Positions 36,079-44,711 of a stretch of DNA of 45,360 bases are shown here, piece by piece. The notes under the pieces are model-generated. The model saw nothing but the letters and a program-made list of their open reading frames with translations, made no database searches and was not told the origin of the DNA. A program made the translations under genes and the position numbers. How positions within the stretch are numbered: position 1 is the first letter of the stretch; every line of letters begins with the position of its first letter. Source of the stretch: Propionibacteriaceae bacterium AM104-82 (lineage in GTDB: Bacteria; Actinomycetota; Actinomycetes; Propionibacteriales; Propionibacteriaceae); the NCBI GenBank assembly GCA_027658995.1, contig JAQDQK010000025.1:1-45360 (forward strand). Reading direction: 5' to 3'.

Positions 36079-36716
36079 GCTCGCACCTTCTTCGGGGCCT
36101 TCACGGGCTCAGGGTTCTCTATCAACAGCGAGTAGTGGATCGGCGCAGCATCGCGACGAGGTTCAGTGAACGCAGAGAAGAGGTCGTCGCCCGCTTCTCC
36201 TGCGGTGGACCACTCACGGGTGAAGGTGCCGTTCCGGCCCGGCTGGTAGTCGACCCACTCGATGGTGTCGAGATCGGTCAGGGTGTTAGCCAGCACGATG
36301 TTGGTTCCCAGGATGGCCTCGACGGCACTCGCGAAGCCGGGCGTGGGCACCTTGGTGTTGAGGTCGTTGTCTAGGTGGGACTGCATGACGTGCTTGAGTC
36401 GCTCCTTGGACTCCGCGACGTTCTCGGGATCGATGTCGACGGCGTAGATCGAGGCCAGAGCGCGCAGCAGCCGGTGTTCGTAGAATTGGGTCGACGCGTA
36501 GCGCAGCGAAGTGACGTGGGCGATCTTGCGTAGCAGTATCTCTTCCAGAAAGTTGCCCGAGCCGGCCGCCGGTTCGAAGAACTTGCGGTCGGTGTTGTTG
36601 GGGTCAGTCTCGCTGGGGAACATGTCGGGGACCAGGTCGAGCATCGCCGTGACTTCGCGGGTGTGCGTGTAGACCTCGGCAAGGTCACGAACACGCTGGC
36701 GCGTCTTGATTTGCAC
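36075..36716 (-). CDS. N6-adenine methyltransferase-like protein with AdoMet motif only
   Basis: A 213-residue protein. FFEPAAGSGNFLEEIL (residues 46-61) is a good AdoMet-binding motif I, and AVDIDPENVAESKERL (about 92-107) fits motif II, but no NPPY/DPPY motif IV is present. The next gene product has NPPY and an unusual motif I, so the two may form one active enzyme as subunits. The GTG start is 2 nt after the stop of the small membrane-protein gene, and the stop overlaps the next start. The two halves plus the helicase would make up the restriction-modification-like locus. Confidence 0.8.
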   Translation of the reverse strand: MQIKTRQRVRDLAEVYTHTREVTAMLDLVPDMFPSETDPNNTDRKFFEPAAGSGNFLEEILLRKIAHVTSLRYASTQFYEHRLLRALASIYAVDIDPENVAESKERLKHVMQSHLDNDLNTKVPTPGFASAVEAILGTNIVLANTLTDLDTIEWVDYQPGRNGTFTREWSTAGEAGDDLFSAFTEPRRDAAPIHYSLLIENPEPVKAPKKVRA

Positions 36717-36718
36717 TG

Positions 36719-37270
36719 CTAGGCCCTTCCACGATCCCGTTCGAGATCGCCGATGTCACCGTCGGACAGAGGGCGACCCCGCCACACGTTAGTGACCCGC
36801 GCCGAGCTGAGCTGCGCACGCAGACCATCAATCACCCCAACTATCTCGCCGCGGATCTTCATGTCGACGTCATCGTCCGTCTCGGGATTCCCAAGCATCG
36901 GCGCCGCGGCAAGATACGCCGCCTCGCGTTCATCATCCGCTCCGAATGGGATGTGACGGAAGACAGTCCCCTTCGTGATTGGCAATTCCTCGGACGACGC
37001 ACGCAGGAGGGCCGCGAAGCGGGCTTCGGCTCGCGTGCGTTCGAGCCCCGAGCCGGGCGCAGGCCCCGTCGCCTCCGCTGCCAACCAGTCCGCTACCCCA
37101 AGAGCGTGCAACTCCTCGAAAGCAGCCATCAGCGCCACGGCGTCTGTCAGCCGGTCGCGCAGGTGCTGACGGCGCCGGTCGCCCGACACGATCCAGAGAG
37201 AGGCACCCACCGCCAGCACCGCGGCGACTGCCGCGACTGACGTACTCACGGCGGTGACCCACTCGAGCAT
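36719..37270 (-). CDS. Small membrane-anchored protein coupled to methyltransferase genes
   Basis: A 183-residue protein: one transmembrane helix near the N-terminus (about residues 6-29, AVSTSVAAVAAVLAVGASLW in part), then a mostly helical cytoplasmic domain (RDRLTDAVALMAAFEELHAL, RTRAEARFAALLRASSEELP). No family is recognised. It is the first gene of the tight leftward group (2-nt gap to the methyltransferase-like gene), so it may be a membrane-linked part of that defence locus, or simply a co-transcribed protein. Confidence 0.65.
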   Translation of the reverse strand: MLEWVTAVSTSVAAVAAVLAVGASLWIVSGDRRRQHLRDRLTDAVALMAAFEELHALGVADWLAAEATGPAPGSGLERTRAEARFAALLRASSEELPITKGTVFRHIPFGADDEREAAYLAAAPMLGNPETDDDVDMKIRGEIVGVIDGLRAQLSSARVTNVWRGRPLSDGDIGDLERDRGRA

Positions 37271-37393
37271 CCTGAGCCCCTTCCACTGTTCAGGACCATT
37301 GTTCCTTGAACGACTGACAGACGGGTGGAGGCGGGCCGGGCAAGGGCCCGAACGCTCTGCCTCATCCTGAAATGCGACGGCAGGGGGTGGCGC

Positions 37394-38077
37394 TCAGTCA
37401 GGCGTATCGCGGGTCGCTTCGGCGACAGCCAGTCTCAAGCCGGCTTCTGCGTCCTCGACAGTCCCCCAAGACGACGTGGCCACGGCTCGCCCGAGGGCAT
37501 ACATCGTGCGTGAGTCGTGGGCACCAAGCTGCCTGGCCGACCATGCCAGGTGTCTAAGAGCGTGGAGTGGAACTGCGTTGTCAGCTACGTGCTCCAGCGC
37601 GTACATGACTTCATCCAGACCGTGGACTGCTGAGAGCGCAACGGCAACCACTGACGGTTCACACCAGGCGTCCGGAGCGGCGTAGTTCAAGTCGGTGTCG
37701 TCGGCGCCGGCGGGAGCACCCCAGTCGCCACGGTCGCCAAATGGCTCACCGTCAGGCCACCACGCGCCGGTTTCCGCATCGTCCGGCGTATCGCCAATGG
37801 TCGCACCGCAGATTGCCAGGGAAGGATGCAGCAGAGGCGAGTCTGAGTACTGATGAGCGAGACCGACGCCACGTAGGAGCATGGACCACATGGCCAGCCA
37901 CAGCGAAGGTCGACCATCGCGAGTTGCGTCCATCATTCGCATGCAGCGGCTCAACACGCGGGGGTCCAACAGAGGCTCAGCCAAGGCCAGACTGATGCCC
38001 AGGACTGCTTCACGGCAGGTCCGCGGCGACTTGGGAAACCATGCCTCAGCGTCACCAATACGGTCTCGACTCGTCAC
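37394..38077 (-). CDS. Orphan helical protein
   Basis: A 227-residue protein of unknown family, rich in Ala, Leu, Trp and Asp. It seems all-helical (EAVLGISLALAEPLLDPRVL, HALRHLAWSARQLGAHDSRT). The start is a GTG at 38077; the area just upstream has no ribosome site. It lies between the subtilase remains and the restriction-like locus on the same strand. Similar small helical proteins occur as immunity or sensor components, but nothing here proves such a role. Confidence 0.5.
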   Translation of the reverse strand: MTSRDRIGDAEAWFPKSPRTCREAVLGISLALAEPLLDPRVLSRCMRMMDATRDGRPSLWLAMWSMLLRGVGLAHQYSDSPLLHPSLAICGATIGDTPDDAETGAWWPDGEPFGDRGDWGAPAGADDTDLNYAAPDAWCEPSVVAVALSAVHGLDEVMYALEHVADNAVPLHALRHLAWSARQLGAHDSRTMYALGRAVATSSWGTVEDAEAGLRLAVAEATRDTPD

Positions 38078-38082
38078 CCATC

Positions 38083-38597
38083 TACAGTGTCAGCGTCACG
38101 GAGGAACCCAGATATGGCGGCAGATTCGCGGGTGAAAGCAAGACCGGGATTCCCCAAGGGACGCTAAGATTCTGAGCCGTCACCCGACCCCGATTCCTGA
38201 CTCCCACGCCTGGAGACCAAGTGCGACTTCCGGGCGAGCAGGTGGAGCAGCCAAGGCCTGAGTGCCGCGCGCGCCTTCCATGCCGAATTCGGACCCAGCG
38301 CGGCCCAGCGCGGCGGGATTCCTGCCAGCCGGTCGCTGGGAGCGCATGGGGCTCATCGTGACTGTTCCCATGGCGCCATTGCCACGGCCCGCGTTGGGCT
38401 CGCATCACGATGGGCCCCCGCCCATCGCCCAACTTTGCTTCCGTCTTCAAGCTGCGGCAAGGCCGGGCCTGATGGAGCAATCTCGCCCGGCAGGACCGAA
38501 GGCGGGGTCCCAACGACCATCAAGCCGAGCCGACTCGACCCGAAGCGCCGACCGAGGGCCCCCGCGAGATGCCTCGGAGCACTCGTCGGTTGGCGCC
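38083..38597. other. 515-nt stretch without a recognisable gene
   Basis: Frames are open here on both strands only in short pieces with unconvincing composition (many Arg/Ser/Pro), and none begins with a good ribosome site. I see no repeats shared with the rest of the window. It may contain decayed coding sequence downstream of the subtilase gene. Confidence 0.5.
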
Positions 38598-39956
38598 TCA
38601 GAACCAGTGGCGCGGAGCACTACGCGTCTGAAGCCGCGACCGGGCTCGCAGTGCAGGCCGAAGGCCGGAGAAGCGAGCCCTGACATCGTCGTAGACGTCA
38701 ACCGCGCCGGACTCATCAGCGATCGTGACCAGCAGCGCAAACGGGACCGTGGTGGGAGAGTTGTCGAGAGCTCCACTCCTCCGCGCTACATACGCAAGCT
38801 CCAGTCTCGGCAGTTCGATCTCCCCCGGTTTGAGGCTTACTCGATAGTGGCGAACGGTCTCCCATTTCCCGCTATCGCGGAGCTGAGCCTCCGATGCGCC
38901 CGCCCGGGCCGCTCCCAGCGTCTTCGTGACCGGTTCTTGGCTTGCGGTCCATCCCTCCGATAGGAGAGCAGCAGCATCGGAACTACCAATGTCGAGAGTC
39001 GTCGCTGCGCCGGGCGAACCCTTCGGCGGCCGAAACGTGAAGTTCCTGTGATGGGGACGCAGCACGAGCTCAAGTGACGCCCTCGTGTACTCGGTGGGCT
39101 GGGTCGGGTCGACCGGGGATGCGTACGCAAGCGTGATGTTGAGCTTCAAGTCGGTGCCGGATGAGACGGGGACCGGAACTTGATACCCCAACAGGTCACT
39201 TCGTTGGATCTCGTCAACGTAGAGAACGTGCACTTCGTTCGGACTACATTCGAGCATGTCCGCGAAGGTGAGCGGGTGGCGACCATACCCGATCTCGTCC
39301 CGCAGCTTTACGTGCTGCCTCGGGCGCTCAGCGAAATGCGCTGCAAACGCCCGCAACACGCTGCTGTTCACACGTGGAAGCCGGGTCACAAGGTCAGCCA
39401 GGGCGTGTGTTGTCACGGGCGCAGCGAAACTGGTCCCAGCGGCTTCAAGGAAGCCGCCATCAGCGCGGATCACATTGAACATCCGACCCGCTGCGCCACC
39501 GAATTGAACCCCAATAGGTTGGATTCGTGCCCCATGTCTGCCAGGCCCCATGGAGGAGTAGTCAGCACGCTCCCACGGCGTCTCGGGTGCCGGCGCGTTG
39601 CACGCGCCAACCGCCAACCCGTTCGCCATGTCGGCAGGTACCTGCACACGGTGGAGTCCGGTCGATTGATCCTTATCACCATGGTTCCCGGCCGCAACAA
39701 CGAAGAGCACATCCTTGTCCCACGCGAGCTGGTCAAGCTCACTCGTCCAACGGTTGGGTTCCATGTCGTCTTCGACCGCAAGCTCCGGGCCCAGACTCAG
39801 GTTGACGAGGCGATGTCCACGGGTCTCGACAGCCTCCTTGATCCTGTCAAGAACCCAATAGCCCTCGAGGTCCGCTGGGATGTGGGGAGCTGGAAGTACC
39901 CTGTAACTTTCCACTGGCAGCGGCGGGGTGGGTGCCTGTTGGCCGGGCCCAACTAG
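38598..39956 (-). pseudogene. C-terminal part of subtilisin-like protease (S8), interrupted by ars cassette
   Basis: About 450 codons of a subtilase. The oxyanion-hole Asn is in FVVAAGNHGDK and the nucleophile in AAGTSFAAPVTTHA; a beta-rich C-terminal domain follows (VLYVDEIQRSDLLGYQVPVP, LELVLRPHHRNFTF). The Asp and His catalytic motifs are missing here but are encoded at 44981-45296 on the same strand. Joining the pieces at the shared CTAG gives ...AVLYGL-VGPGQQAPTPPLP... in frame. The remaining piece could start at GTG 39914 but would be inactive. Confidence 0.9.
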
Positions 39957-40024
39957 GCGCGCACCTCGTCCAGGGTCATTCGCGGGAGGCTACGGATGCC
40001 TCAGCTCAGGGAACTGACAGCGCG

Positions 40025-40456
40025 TCAGGCGACTTCCGCGGGCGTGGGGTGCACCTCGACGCCGAGTTCGGTGAGCAGTTCGGTGATCCGGCGGCGGATG
40101 TCGTCGCGGATGGGGCGCACGGAGTCGACGCCCTGGCCGGCCGGGTCGTCAAGCTTCCAGTCGAGGTAGGTCTTGCCGGGGTAGAACGGGCAGGCGTCCC
40201 CGCAGCCCATCGTGATCACGACGTCCGAGGCCTCCACCGCCTCGCCGGTGAGGATCTTCGGCTTCTCGTGCGAGATATCGATCCCCTCCTCCAGCATGGC
40301 CTCGCGCACGGCCGGGTTGATGGCGTCGGCGGGCGCGGAGCCGGCCGAGCGCACCTCGACGGCGCCGCGCGACAGGTGCTGGGCGTAGGCCGCGCCCATC
40401 TGGGAGCGGCCCGCGTTGTGGACGCAGACGAAGATGACGGATGGCTTGTCGGTCAT
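40025..40456 (-). CDS. arsC: Arsenate reductase ArsC (LMW phosphatase fold)
   Basis: A 143-residue arsenate reductase. The P-loop CVHNAGRS (Cys11-X5-Arg17) attacks arsenate, and GCGDACPF holds the further redox cysteines that pass electrons. Enzymes of this type use thioredoxin or, in actinobacteria, mycothiol/mycoredoxin; the mca gene in this genome makes mycothiol use likely. It reduces As(V) to As(III) for export. It is the last gene of a leftward trio, 19 nt after the preceding one. Confidence 0.92.
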   Translation of the reverse strand: MTDKPSVIFVCVHNAGRSQMGAAYAQHLSRGAVEVRSAGSAPADAINPAVREAMLEEGIDISHEKPKILTGEAVEASDVVITMGCGDACPFYPGKTYLDWKLDDPAGQGVDSVRPIRDDIRRRITELLTELGVEVHPTPAEVA

Positions 40457-40475
40457 GGGGTGCCTCTCTGGTGGC

Positions 40476-41132
40476 TCAGTTGGTTGCGGGTTCGGGCAGT
40501 TCGTCGATGAGCTTCCGGACGCGGCGCTCGATCTTGTCGCGGATGCGGCGGACGTCGCCGAGGTTGGCCTCGTTCGGGTCGTCGATGTCCCAGTTCTCGT
40601 AGCGCGTGCCCGGGAAGACCGGGCAGGCGTCGCCGCAGCCCATGGTGATCACGACGTCGGCGGCGCGCACCGTCTCGTCGGTCCAGGGCTTGGGGAACTC
40701 GCGCGAGATGTCGATGTTGCGCTCCGCCATGGCCTGCACAGCGACGGGGTTGACCTCGTCGCCCGGCTCGGAGCCGCCGGACCAGGCGATGGCCTTGTCG
40801 CCGGCGAGGGCCTCGAAGAAGCCGAGCGCCATCTGGGAGCGGCCGGCGTTGTGGGTGCAGAGGAACAGGACGACGGACTTGCCGTCGTTGCGGTGGCCCT
40901 CGAGGCGGGCGACGGCCTCGAGCCGCTGCCGCGCGAAGCGCTCGGCGATCAGGGGCAGGAACTTGCGGATCTTGGCGCTGGCGGCGAACTGGTCGAAGGA
41001 GCTCACGAGGAACCGCTCGATGGTCTCGGTGCCGAAGAACTGGCGGAAGTCGTCCTCGAGGCGGGCGGTGGCCTGCCTGAGCGCGTACTTCTCGTCGAGG
41101 GCAAGGCTCTCCCAGGTGCGTTCGGTGGTCAT
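40476..41132 (-). CDS. Arsenate reductase with N-terminal helical domain
   Basis: A 218-residue protein. Residues 1-85 form a three-helix-type domain (YALRQATARLEDDFRQFFGT), as in ArsC2-like arsenate-mycothiol transferases, followed by a LMW-phosphatase-fold reductase domain with CTHNAGRS (about residues 92-99) and GCGDACPVFPG. It may form the arsenate-mycothiol adduct that is then reduced by mycoredoxin. It overlaps the ArsR-fusion gene by 4 nt, so translation is coupled. Confidence 0.9.
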   Translation of the reverse strand: MTTERTWESLALDEKYALRQATARLEDDFRQFFGTETIERFLVSSFDQFAASAKIRKFLPLIAERFARQRLEAVARLEGHRNDGKSVVLFLCTHNAGRSQMALGFFEALAGDKAIAWSGGSEPGDEVNPVAVQAMAERNIDISREFPKPWTDETVRAADVVITMGCGDACPVFPGTRYENWDIDDPNEANLGDVRRIRDKIERRVRKLIDELPEPATN

Positions 41133-41788
41133 GACTCTTCTCCTTGGATGCTGTGGTGCAGTGCGTCAATGCGCTGGGCCAGCTCGGTGCTGGCGGCGTC
41201 GAAGGCAGCCGGGGTGTCGGACATCACGGGATCCGGGATGGACCAGTGGAGGTGGGCGGGTTCGATCTCGCGGCCTGCCGAGTCGCAGACGGAGATGATC
41301 AGGTCGTCGTCCTCCAGCAGGCCCTGGGCCTGCCGGGGGACGGCGTGGCTCAGGTCGAGCCCGAGGCGGCCGGCGGCGCGGACGGCGCCGGGGTGGACCT
41401 GCAGCGCGGGATGGGTGCCGGCCGAGACGGCGGGGATGTCGCTGGCCCGGTGCCACAGGGCCTCGGCGAGTTGGGAGCGGGCGGAGTTGGCGGTGCAGAC
41501 GAAGGCGATCCGCTTAGGCCTGGCCATCGGGCGCGACGGCAGGACGGCGCGCGCCACCTGGGTGAGTTGCACATAGCTGCTGCGGCCGTCGACGTCGGAG
41601 CGGCGCTTCCGGACGAGGCCTGAGTCCTGGAGGATGCCGAGGTGGTGGGTGAGGAGGTTGCCAGGGGTGCCGAGGGCATCGGCGAGGGCGCGCGGGGTGA
41701 GGTCGCCGTGTGCGAGTTCATCCAGCAGGGCGAGGCGGGTGACGTCCCCCAGCGCGGCGAACATCCGGGCCCTCTCGGCCAGCTCCAT
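41129..41788 (-). CDS. ArsR regulator-phosphatase-fold fusion
   Basis: A 219-residue two-domain protein. Residues 1-95 are an ArsR/SmtB winged HTH (MFAALGDVTRLALLDELAHG, LLTHHLGILQDSGLVRKRRS); from about 100 a LMW-phosphatase/arsenate-reductase domain begins with CTANSARS. The typical ArsR metal motif ELCVCDL is absent, so it may sense arsenic through the catalytic cysteines or respond to another signal. ATG 41788 has GAAGGAG upstream; the longer frame to 41854 would cross the operator. First gene of the leftward ars trio. Confidence 0.88.
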   Translation of the reverse strand: MELAERARMFAALGDVTRLALLDELAHGDLTPRALADALGTPGNLLTHHLGILQDSGLVRKRRSDVDGRSSYVQLTQVARAVLPSRPMARPKRIAFVCTANSARSQLAEALWHRASDIPAVSAGTHPALQVHPGAVRAAGRLGLDLSHAVPRQAQGLLEDDDLIISVCDSAGREIEPAHLHWSIPDPVMSDTPAAFDAASTELAQRIDALHHSIQGEES

Positions 41789-41800
41789 GGACACTCCTTC

Positions 41801-41829
41801 AATCAAGATTGATTCAATCCTAGTTGAAT
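41801..41829. promoter_or_regulatory. ArsR-type operator(s) for leftward ars genes
   Basis: AATCAA-GA-TTGATT (41801-41814) overlaps ATTCAA-N6-TTGAAT (41812-41829). The TCAA-N6-TTGA pattern is typical of ArsR-family operators and lies just upstream of the ArsR-fusion gene. It should give autoregulation by this or the rightward ArsR protein. Confidence 0.7.
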
Positions 41830-41874
41830 TATCTTCCGGTGTCAATAAGCGCACCCCCGTTACCTTCTAGGTAG

Positions 41875-42091
41875 CCCCGATGGTCGGGGTTCTGGTCGCC
41901 AGGCCCGGCATGACTTACTGCCCCTGTCGTTGATGATCCGGGGGGTGTTGTCACCGGGTCCTGGTGGCGTGGGTTGATCGCTGATAGGGACACGGCCCAC
42001 CGTGCCTCGGTGTGGTCTCTTCGTAACGTGGGTGCCGACGATCTTCGCCTGACTTGGTGACCAGAATGAGTCCTTGAAGGAGGGGACTGTC
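41875..42091 (+). ncRNA. Candidate bridge-RNA region of IS110
   Basis: IS110-group elements encode a structured guide (bridge) RNA in the non-coding left end upstream of the transposase. This element has about 215 nt of non-coding DNA there, with hairpins (CCCCGA/TCGGGG at 41875-41889) and short inverted stretches further on. I infer the RNA from family knowledge and position; its limits and guide loops were not resolved. Confidence 0.4.
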
Positions 42092-43288
42092 ATGGACCAA
42101 GACAGGTTCGACGTCTTCGTCGGTCTCGACGTCGGCAAGGAACACCACCACGCCACCGCCCTCAACACGGCAGGCAAGCGGGTGCATGATAAAGCCCTGC
42201 CGCAGGACGAGTCCGCGCTGCGGGAGGTGTTCGACAAGCTCGCTGGCTACGGGTCGGTGTTGGTGATCGTGGACCAGCCCGCGACGATCGGCGCCCTGCC
42301 CGTGACAGTGGCTCGGGCGCTGGGCATCGAGGTCGCCTACCTGCCCGGGCTAGCGATGCGGAGGATCGCCGATCTGCATCCGGGCAACGCGAAGACTGAC
42401 GCCCGTGATGCCTACATCATCGCCGAGGCTGGCCGGTCCATACCGCATGCGTTGCGCCGGGTCGGAGGCGATGACGATCTGATCGCCGACCTGGCGGTGA
42501 TTGTCGGGTTCGATGACGACCTCGCAGGCGAAGTCACCCGCGTCTCAAACCGGATCCGCGGTCTCCTGACCCAGATCCACCCAGCACTGGAACGCGCCAT
42601 CGGCGGCGACATCGGCCACCCGGCGGTGTTGGCCCTGCTGACGAAGTTCGGCGGCCCAACCGGCCTCGCCGCCGCCGGCAAGCGCCGACTTACCACCACC
42701 GCCAAGCCTCTTGCGCCACGCATGCACGAGCGCCTCGTCCAAGCCATCGTTAAGGCCCTGACAGAGCAAACCGTCACGGTTCCAGGCACCCGGGCAGCCG
42801 AGTTGGTCCTGCCCCAGCTCGCTGCCCAACTGCAAGGACTGCTCGCGCAGCGCGCTGAGGCAGCAAAGCAAGTTGAGGAGGCCCTCGATGCGCACCCTCT
42901 TTCCCAGCTCCTGATGTCAATGCCCGGAGTCGGCATCAGGACCGCAGCCAGACTCCTCCTCGACATCGGCGACGGCTCAGCGTTTGCGACCGCCGGGCAC
43001 CTCGCCGCTTACGCCGGCCTGGCCCCGGTCACCCGAAGGTCCGGCTCCAGCATCCGCGGCGAACATCCCTCCCGCGGCGCGAACAAACACCTCAAACGAG
43101 CCCTGTTCCTCTCTGCCTTCGCTGCCCTCCACGATCCTGACTCACGCGCCTACTACGACCGGAAACGAGCCGCGGGAAAGAAGCACAACGCGGCCCTCAT
43201 CTGCCTGGCCCGACGACGCGTCGACGTCCTCCACGCCATGCTCCGCAACGGCACCTACTACCAAGCAAAACCTGCCGCAGCGGCTTGA
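42092..43288 (+). CDS. IS110-family transposase (DEDD/Transposase_20)
   Basis: A 398-residue transposase. The N-terminal RuvC-like DEDD domain starts with FVGLDVGKEHHHA (Asp13) and includes KTDARDAYIIAE; the C-terminal Transposase_20 domain has SMPGVGIRTAARLLLDIGDG and APVTRRSGSSIRG with the likely catalytic Ser, then KRALFLSAFAALHDP. ATG 42092 is chosen because AAGGAGG (42077-42083) lies 8 nt upstream. The gene looks intact. It is in the same orientation as arsR-arsP, which it now separates from the original divergent promoter region. Confidence 0.95.
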   Translation: MDQDRFDVFVGLDVGKEHHHATALNTAGKRVHDKALPQDESALREVFDKLAGYGSVLVIVDQPATIGALPVTVARALGIEVAYLPGLAMRRIADLHPGNAKTDARDAYIIAEAGRSIPHALRRVGGDDDLIADLAVIVGFDDDLAGEVTRVSNRIRGLLTQIHPALERAIGGDIGHPAVLALLTKFGGPTGLAAAGKRRLTTTAKPLAPRMHERLVQAIVKALTEQTVTVPGTRAAELVLPQLAAQLQGLLAQRAEAAKQVEEALDAHPLSQLLMSMPGVGIRTAARLLLDIGDGSAFATAGHLAAYAGLAPVTRRSGSSIRGEHPSRGANKHLKRALFLSAFAALHDPDSRAYYDRKRAAGKKHNAALICLARRRVDVLHAMLRNGTYYQAKPAAAA

Positions 43289-43332
43289 CAGGAACCATAG
43301 GGACACCCCCCACCTGCCGATCGCCCACGGCG

Positions 43333-43353
43333 TACACTTCAAACGTGCTTGAA
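43333..43353 (+). promoter_or_regulatory. -10 box and ArsR operator of rightward ars operon
   Basis: TACACT (43333-43338) is 6 nt before the GTG at 43345, a leaderless start. TTCAA-N6-TTGAA (43338-43353) covers the -10 end, transcription start and first codons, so a bound ArsR would block RNA polymerase. The IS110 right end lies about 20 nt upstream, where the -35 should be. Confidence 0.65.
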
Positions 43354-43647
43354 TCGAATCTCCTTGAAGTGACGGCCCACGCGGAACTGCTCGCCGTCAT
43401 CGCGGACCCGCTGCGCCTCACGGTGATCCACCGCCTGGCCCGCGAGGGCACGCGCTGCGTCTGCGACCTGCAGCCCGAGCCCCCCATCCCCGACAACCAG
43501 CTCAGCTACCACCTCAGGGTGCTGCGCGATGCGGGGCTGGTCACCGCCGCCCGCCGCGGCCGCTGGATGGACTACACCCTTGCCAACGACGCCCTCGACC
43601 GGCTGCACGCGGCGCTCCCCCAGCGCGAATTGGCGGAGGCGATCTAG
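43345..43647 (+). CDS. arsR: ArsR/SmtB family regulator
   Basis: A 100-residue arsenic-responsive repressor. The winged HTH includes DPLRLTVIHRLAREG and QLSYHLRVLRDAGLVTAARR, and CVCDLQ is the As(III)-binding motif of classic ArsR proteins. It directly precedes the permease gene (adjacent, stop to start), so it controls its own operon. The GTG start is set by TACACT 6 nt upstream; the frame is open further upstream only into the IS110 end. Confidence 0.9.
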   Translation: MLESNLLEVTAHAELLAVIADPLRLTVIHRLAREGTRCVCDLQPEPPIPDNQLSYHLRVLRDAGLVTAARRGRWMDYTLANDALDRLHAALPQRELAEAI

Positions 43648-44688
43648 GTGACCCAAACCCTCCAGAAGACGGACGGCGACACCCGCCTGCGCCTGCTGCT
43701 CGCTGGCGGTGCCGTCGTGTGGGTCCTGCTGTGGCTGGCCAACGAACGCGTCTGGGACGGCCTGGTCGCACTGCTGGGCCTCGACCTCGAATCCCGCGCC
43801 GTCGGCGCCGCCCACTTCTTCTTCTACGACACCGTCAAGATCTTCCTGCTCCTGCTCGGCCTCATGTTCGTGGTGGGCATGCTGCGCGCGTCACTGGACC
43901 TGGAGCGCGCCCGAACGTTCCTGGAGGGTCGCGGCCTGTTCGTCGGCTTGGTCCTCGCCGTGGTGCTCGGCGTCGTGACCCCGTTCTGCTCGTGCAGTTC
44001 CATCCCCCTGTTCATCGGCTTCGTCGCCGCGGGCATCCCGCTGTCGGTGACGCTGACGTTCCTGATCGCGTCACCGCTGGTCAGCGAGATCGCGGCCATC
44101 ATGATCGGCGACCACTTCGGCTGGGACATCGCGCTCTGGTACCTGCTCGCGGGCAGCGTCCTGTCGATCCTGATCGGCTGGGCCTTCTCCCGCTTCCAGC
44201 TCGACCACTGGGTGGAGGACGTCGTCAAGAGCGGTCGCGTCTCCCAGCTACGGGCTGAGGGGCACAAGCCCACGCTGCGCGAACGCGTCGACGCCGCCGT
44301 CGAGGAGAGCAAGGACATCTTCAAGGACGTCTGGCTCTGGGTGCTGCTGGGCGTCGGTCTCGGCGCCGCCATCCACGGCTGGGTGCCGGAGGACTTCTTC
44401 GCCCGCTTCGCAGGGCCGGAGAACCCGTTCGCGGTCATCGTCGCCACGGTCGCCGGCCTACCGCTCTACGTGAACGGCGCGGGCGTCGTCCCCGTGGGCG
44501 AGGCGCTGTGGTCCAAGGGCATGTCGCTCGGCACCGTCATGGCGTTCATGATGAGCTCCATCGCCCTGTCCATCCCCCAGGCCGTCATGCTGCGGAGGGT
44601 GCTGAAGCCGCCGCTCCTGGCGCTGTTCTTCGGCGCCGTCGCCGTCGGCATCATGGCCCTCGGCTTCCTGTTCAACCTGTTCGGCTGA
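43648..44688 (+). CDS. arsP: ArsP-type permease (DUF318)
   Basis: A 346-residue permease with eight or so membrane segments in two halves. PFCSCSSIPLFIGF (about residues 112-125) is the diagnostic cysteine motif of the ArsP/DUF318 family, and YVNGAGVVPVGEALWSKGMS is the mirrored conserved segment in the second half. ArsP exports trivalent organoarsenicals such as methylarsenite; some relatives move other metals. No ArsB or Acr3 arsenite pump is in this cassette, so this protein may be the only efflux route. The GTG start follows the arsR stop directly. Confidence 0.88.
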   Translation: MTQTLQKTDGDTRLRLLLAGGAVVWVLLWLANERVWDGLVALLGLDLESRAVGAAHFFFYDTVKIFLLLLGLMFVVGMLRASLDLERARTFLEGRGLFVGLVLAVVLGVVTPFCSCSSIPLFIGFVAAGIPLSVTLTFLIASPLVSEIAAIMIGDHFGWDIALWYLLAGSVLSILIGWAFSRFQLDHWVEDVVKSGRVSQLRAEGHKPTLRERVDAAVEESKDIFKDVWLWVLLGVGLGAAIHGWVPEDFFARFAGPENPFAVIVATVAGLPLYVNGAGVVPVGEALWSKGMSLGTVMAFMMSSIALSIPQAVMLRRVLKPPLLALFFGAVAVGIMALGFLFNLFG

Positions 44689-44711
44689 CCCAAACCACCA
44701 AAGGAGACACC

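Larger units (their letters stand above)
41875..43312 (+). mobile_element. IS110-family insertion sequence
   Basis: A DEDD-transposase element in the divergent promoter region of the ars cassette. TAGGGACAC is present near both ends (41985-41993 and 43299-43307). The right end is similar to the remnant at window start (CATAGGGACACCCCCC). IS110 elements lack terminal inverted repeats and often make no duplication, so the exact limits are estimates; the left limit is placed at a CCCCGA-N3-TCGGGG hairpin (41875-41889). Confidence 0.75.

Noticed and set aside
26649..38097. Shared CTACAGTGTCAG near 26649 and 38086 as att or regulatory sites
   Set aside because: A 12-bp match is expected by chance in a window of this size and the flanks differ.
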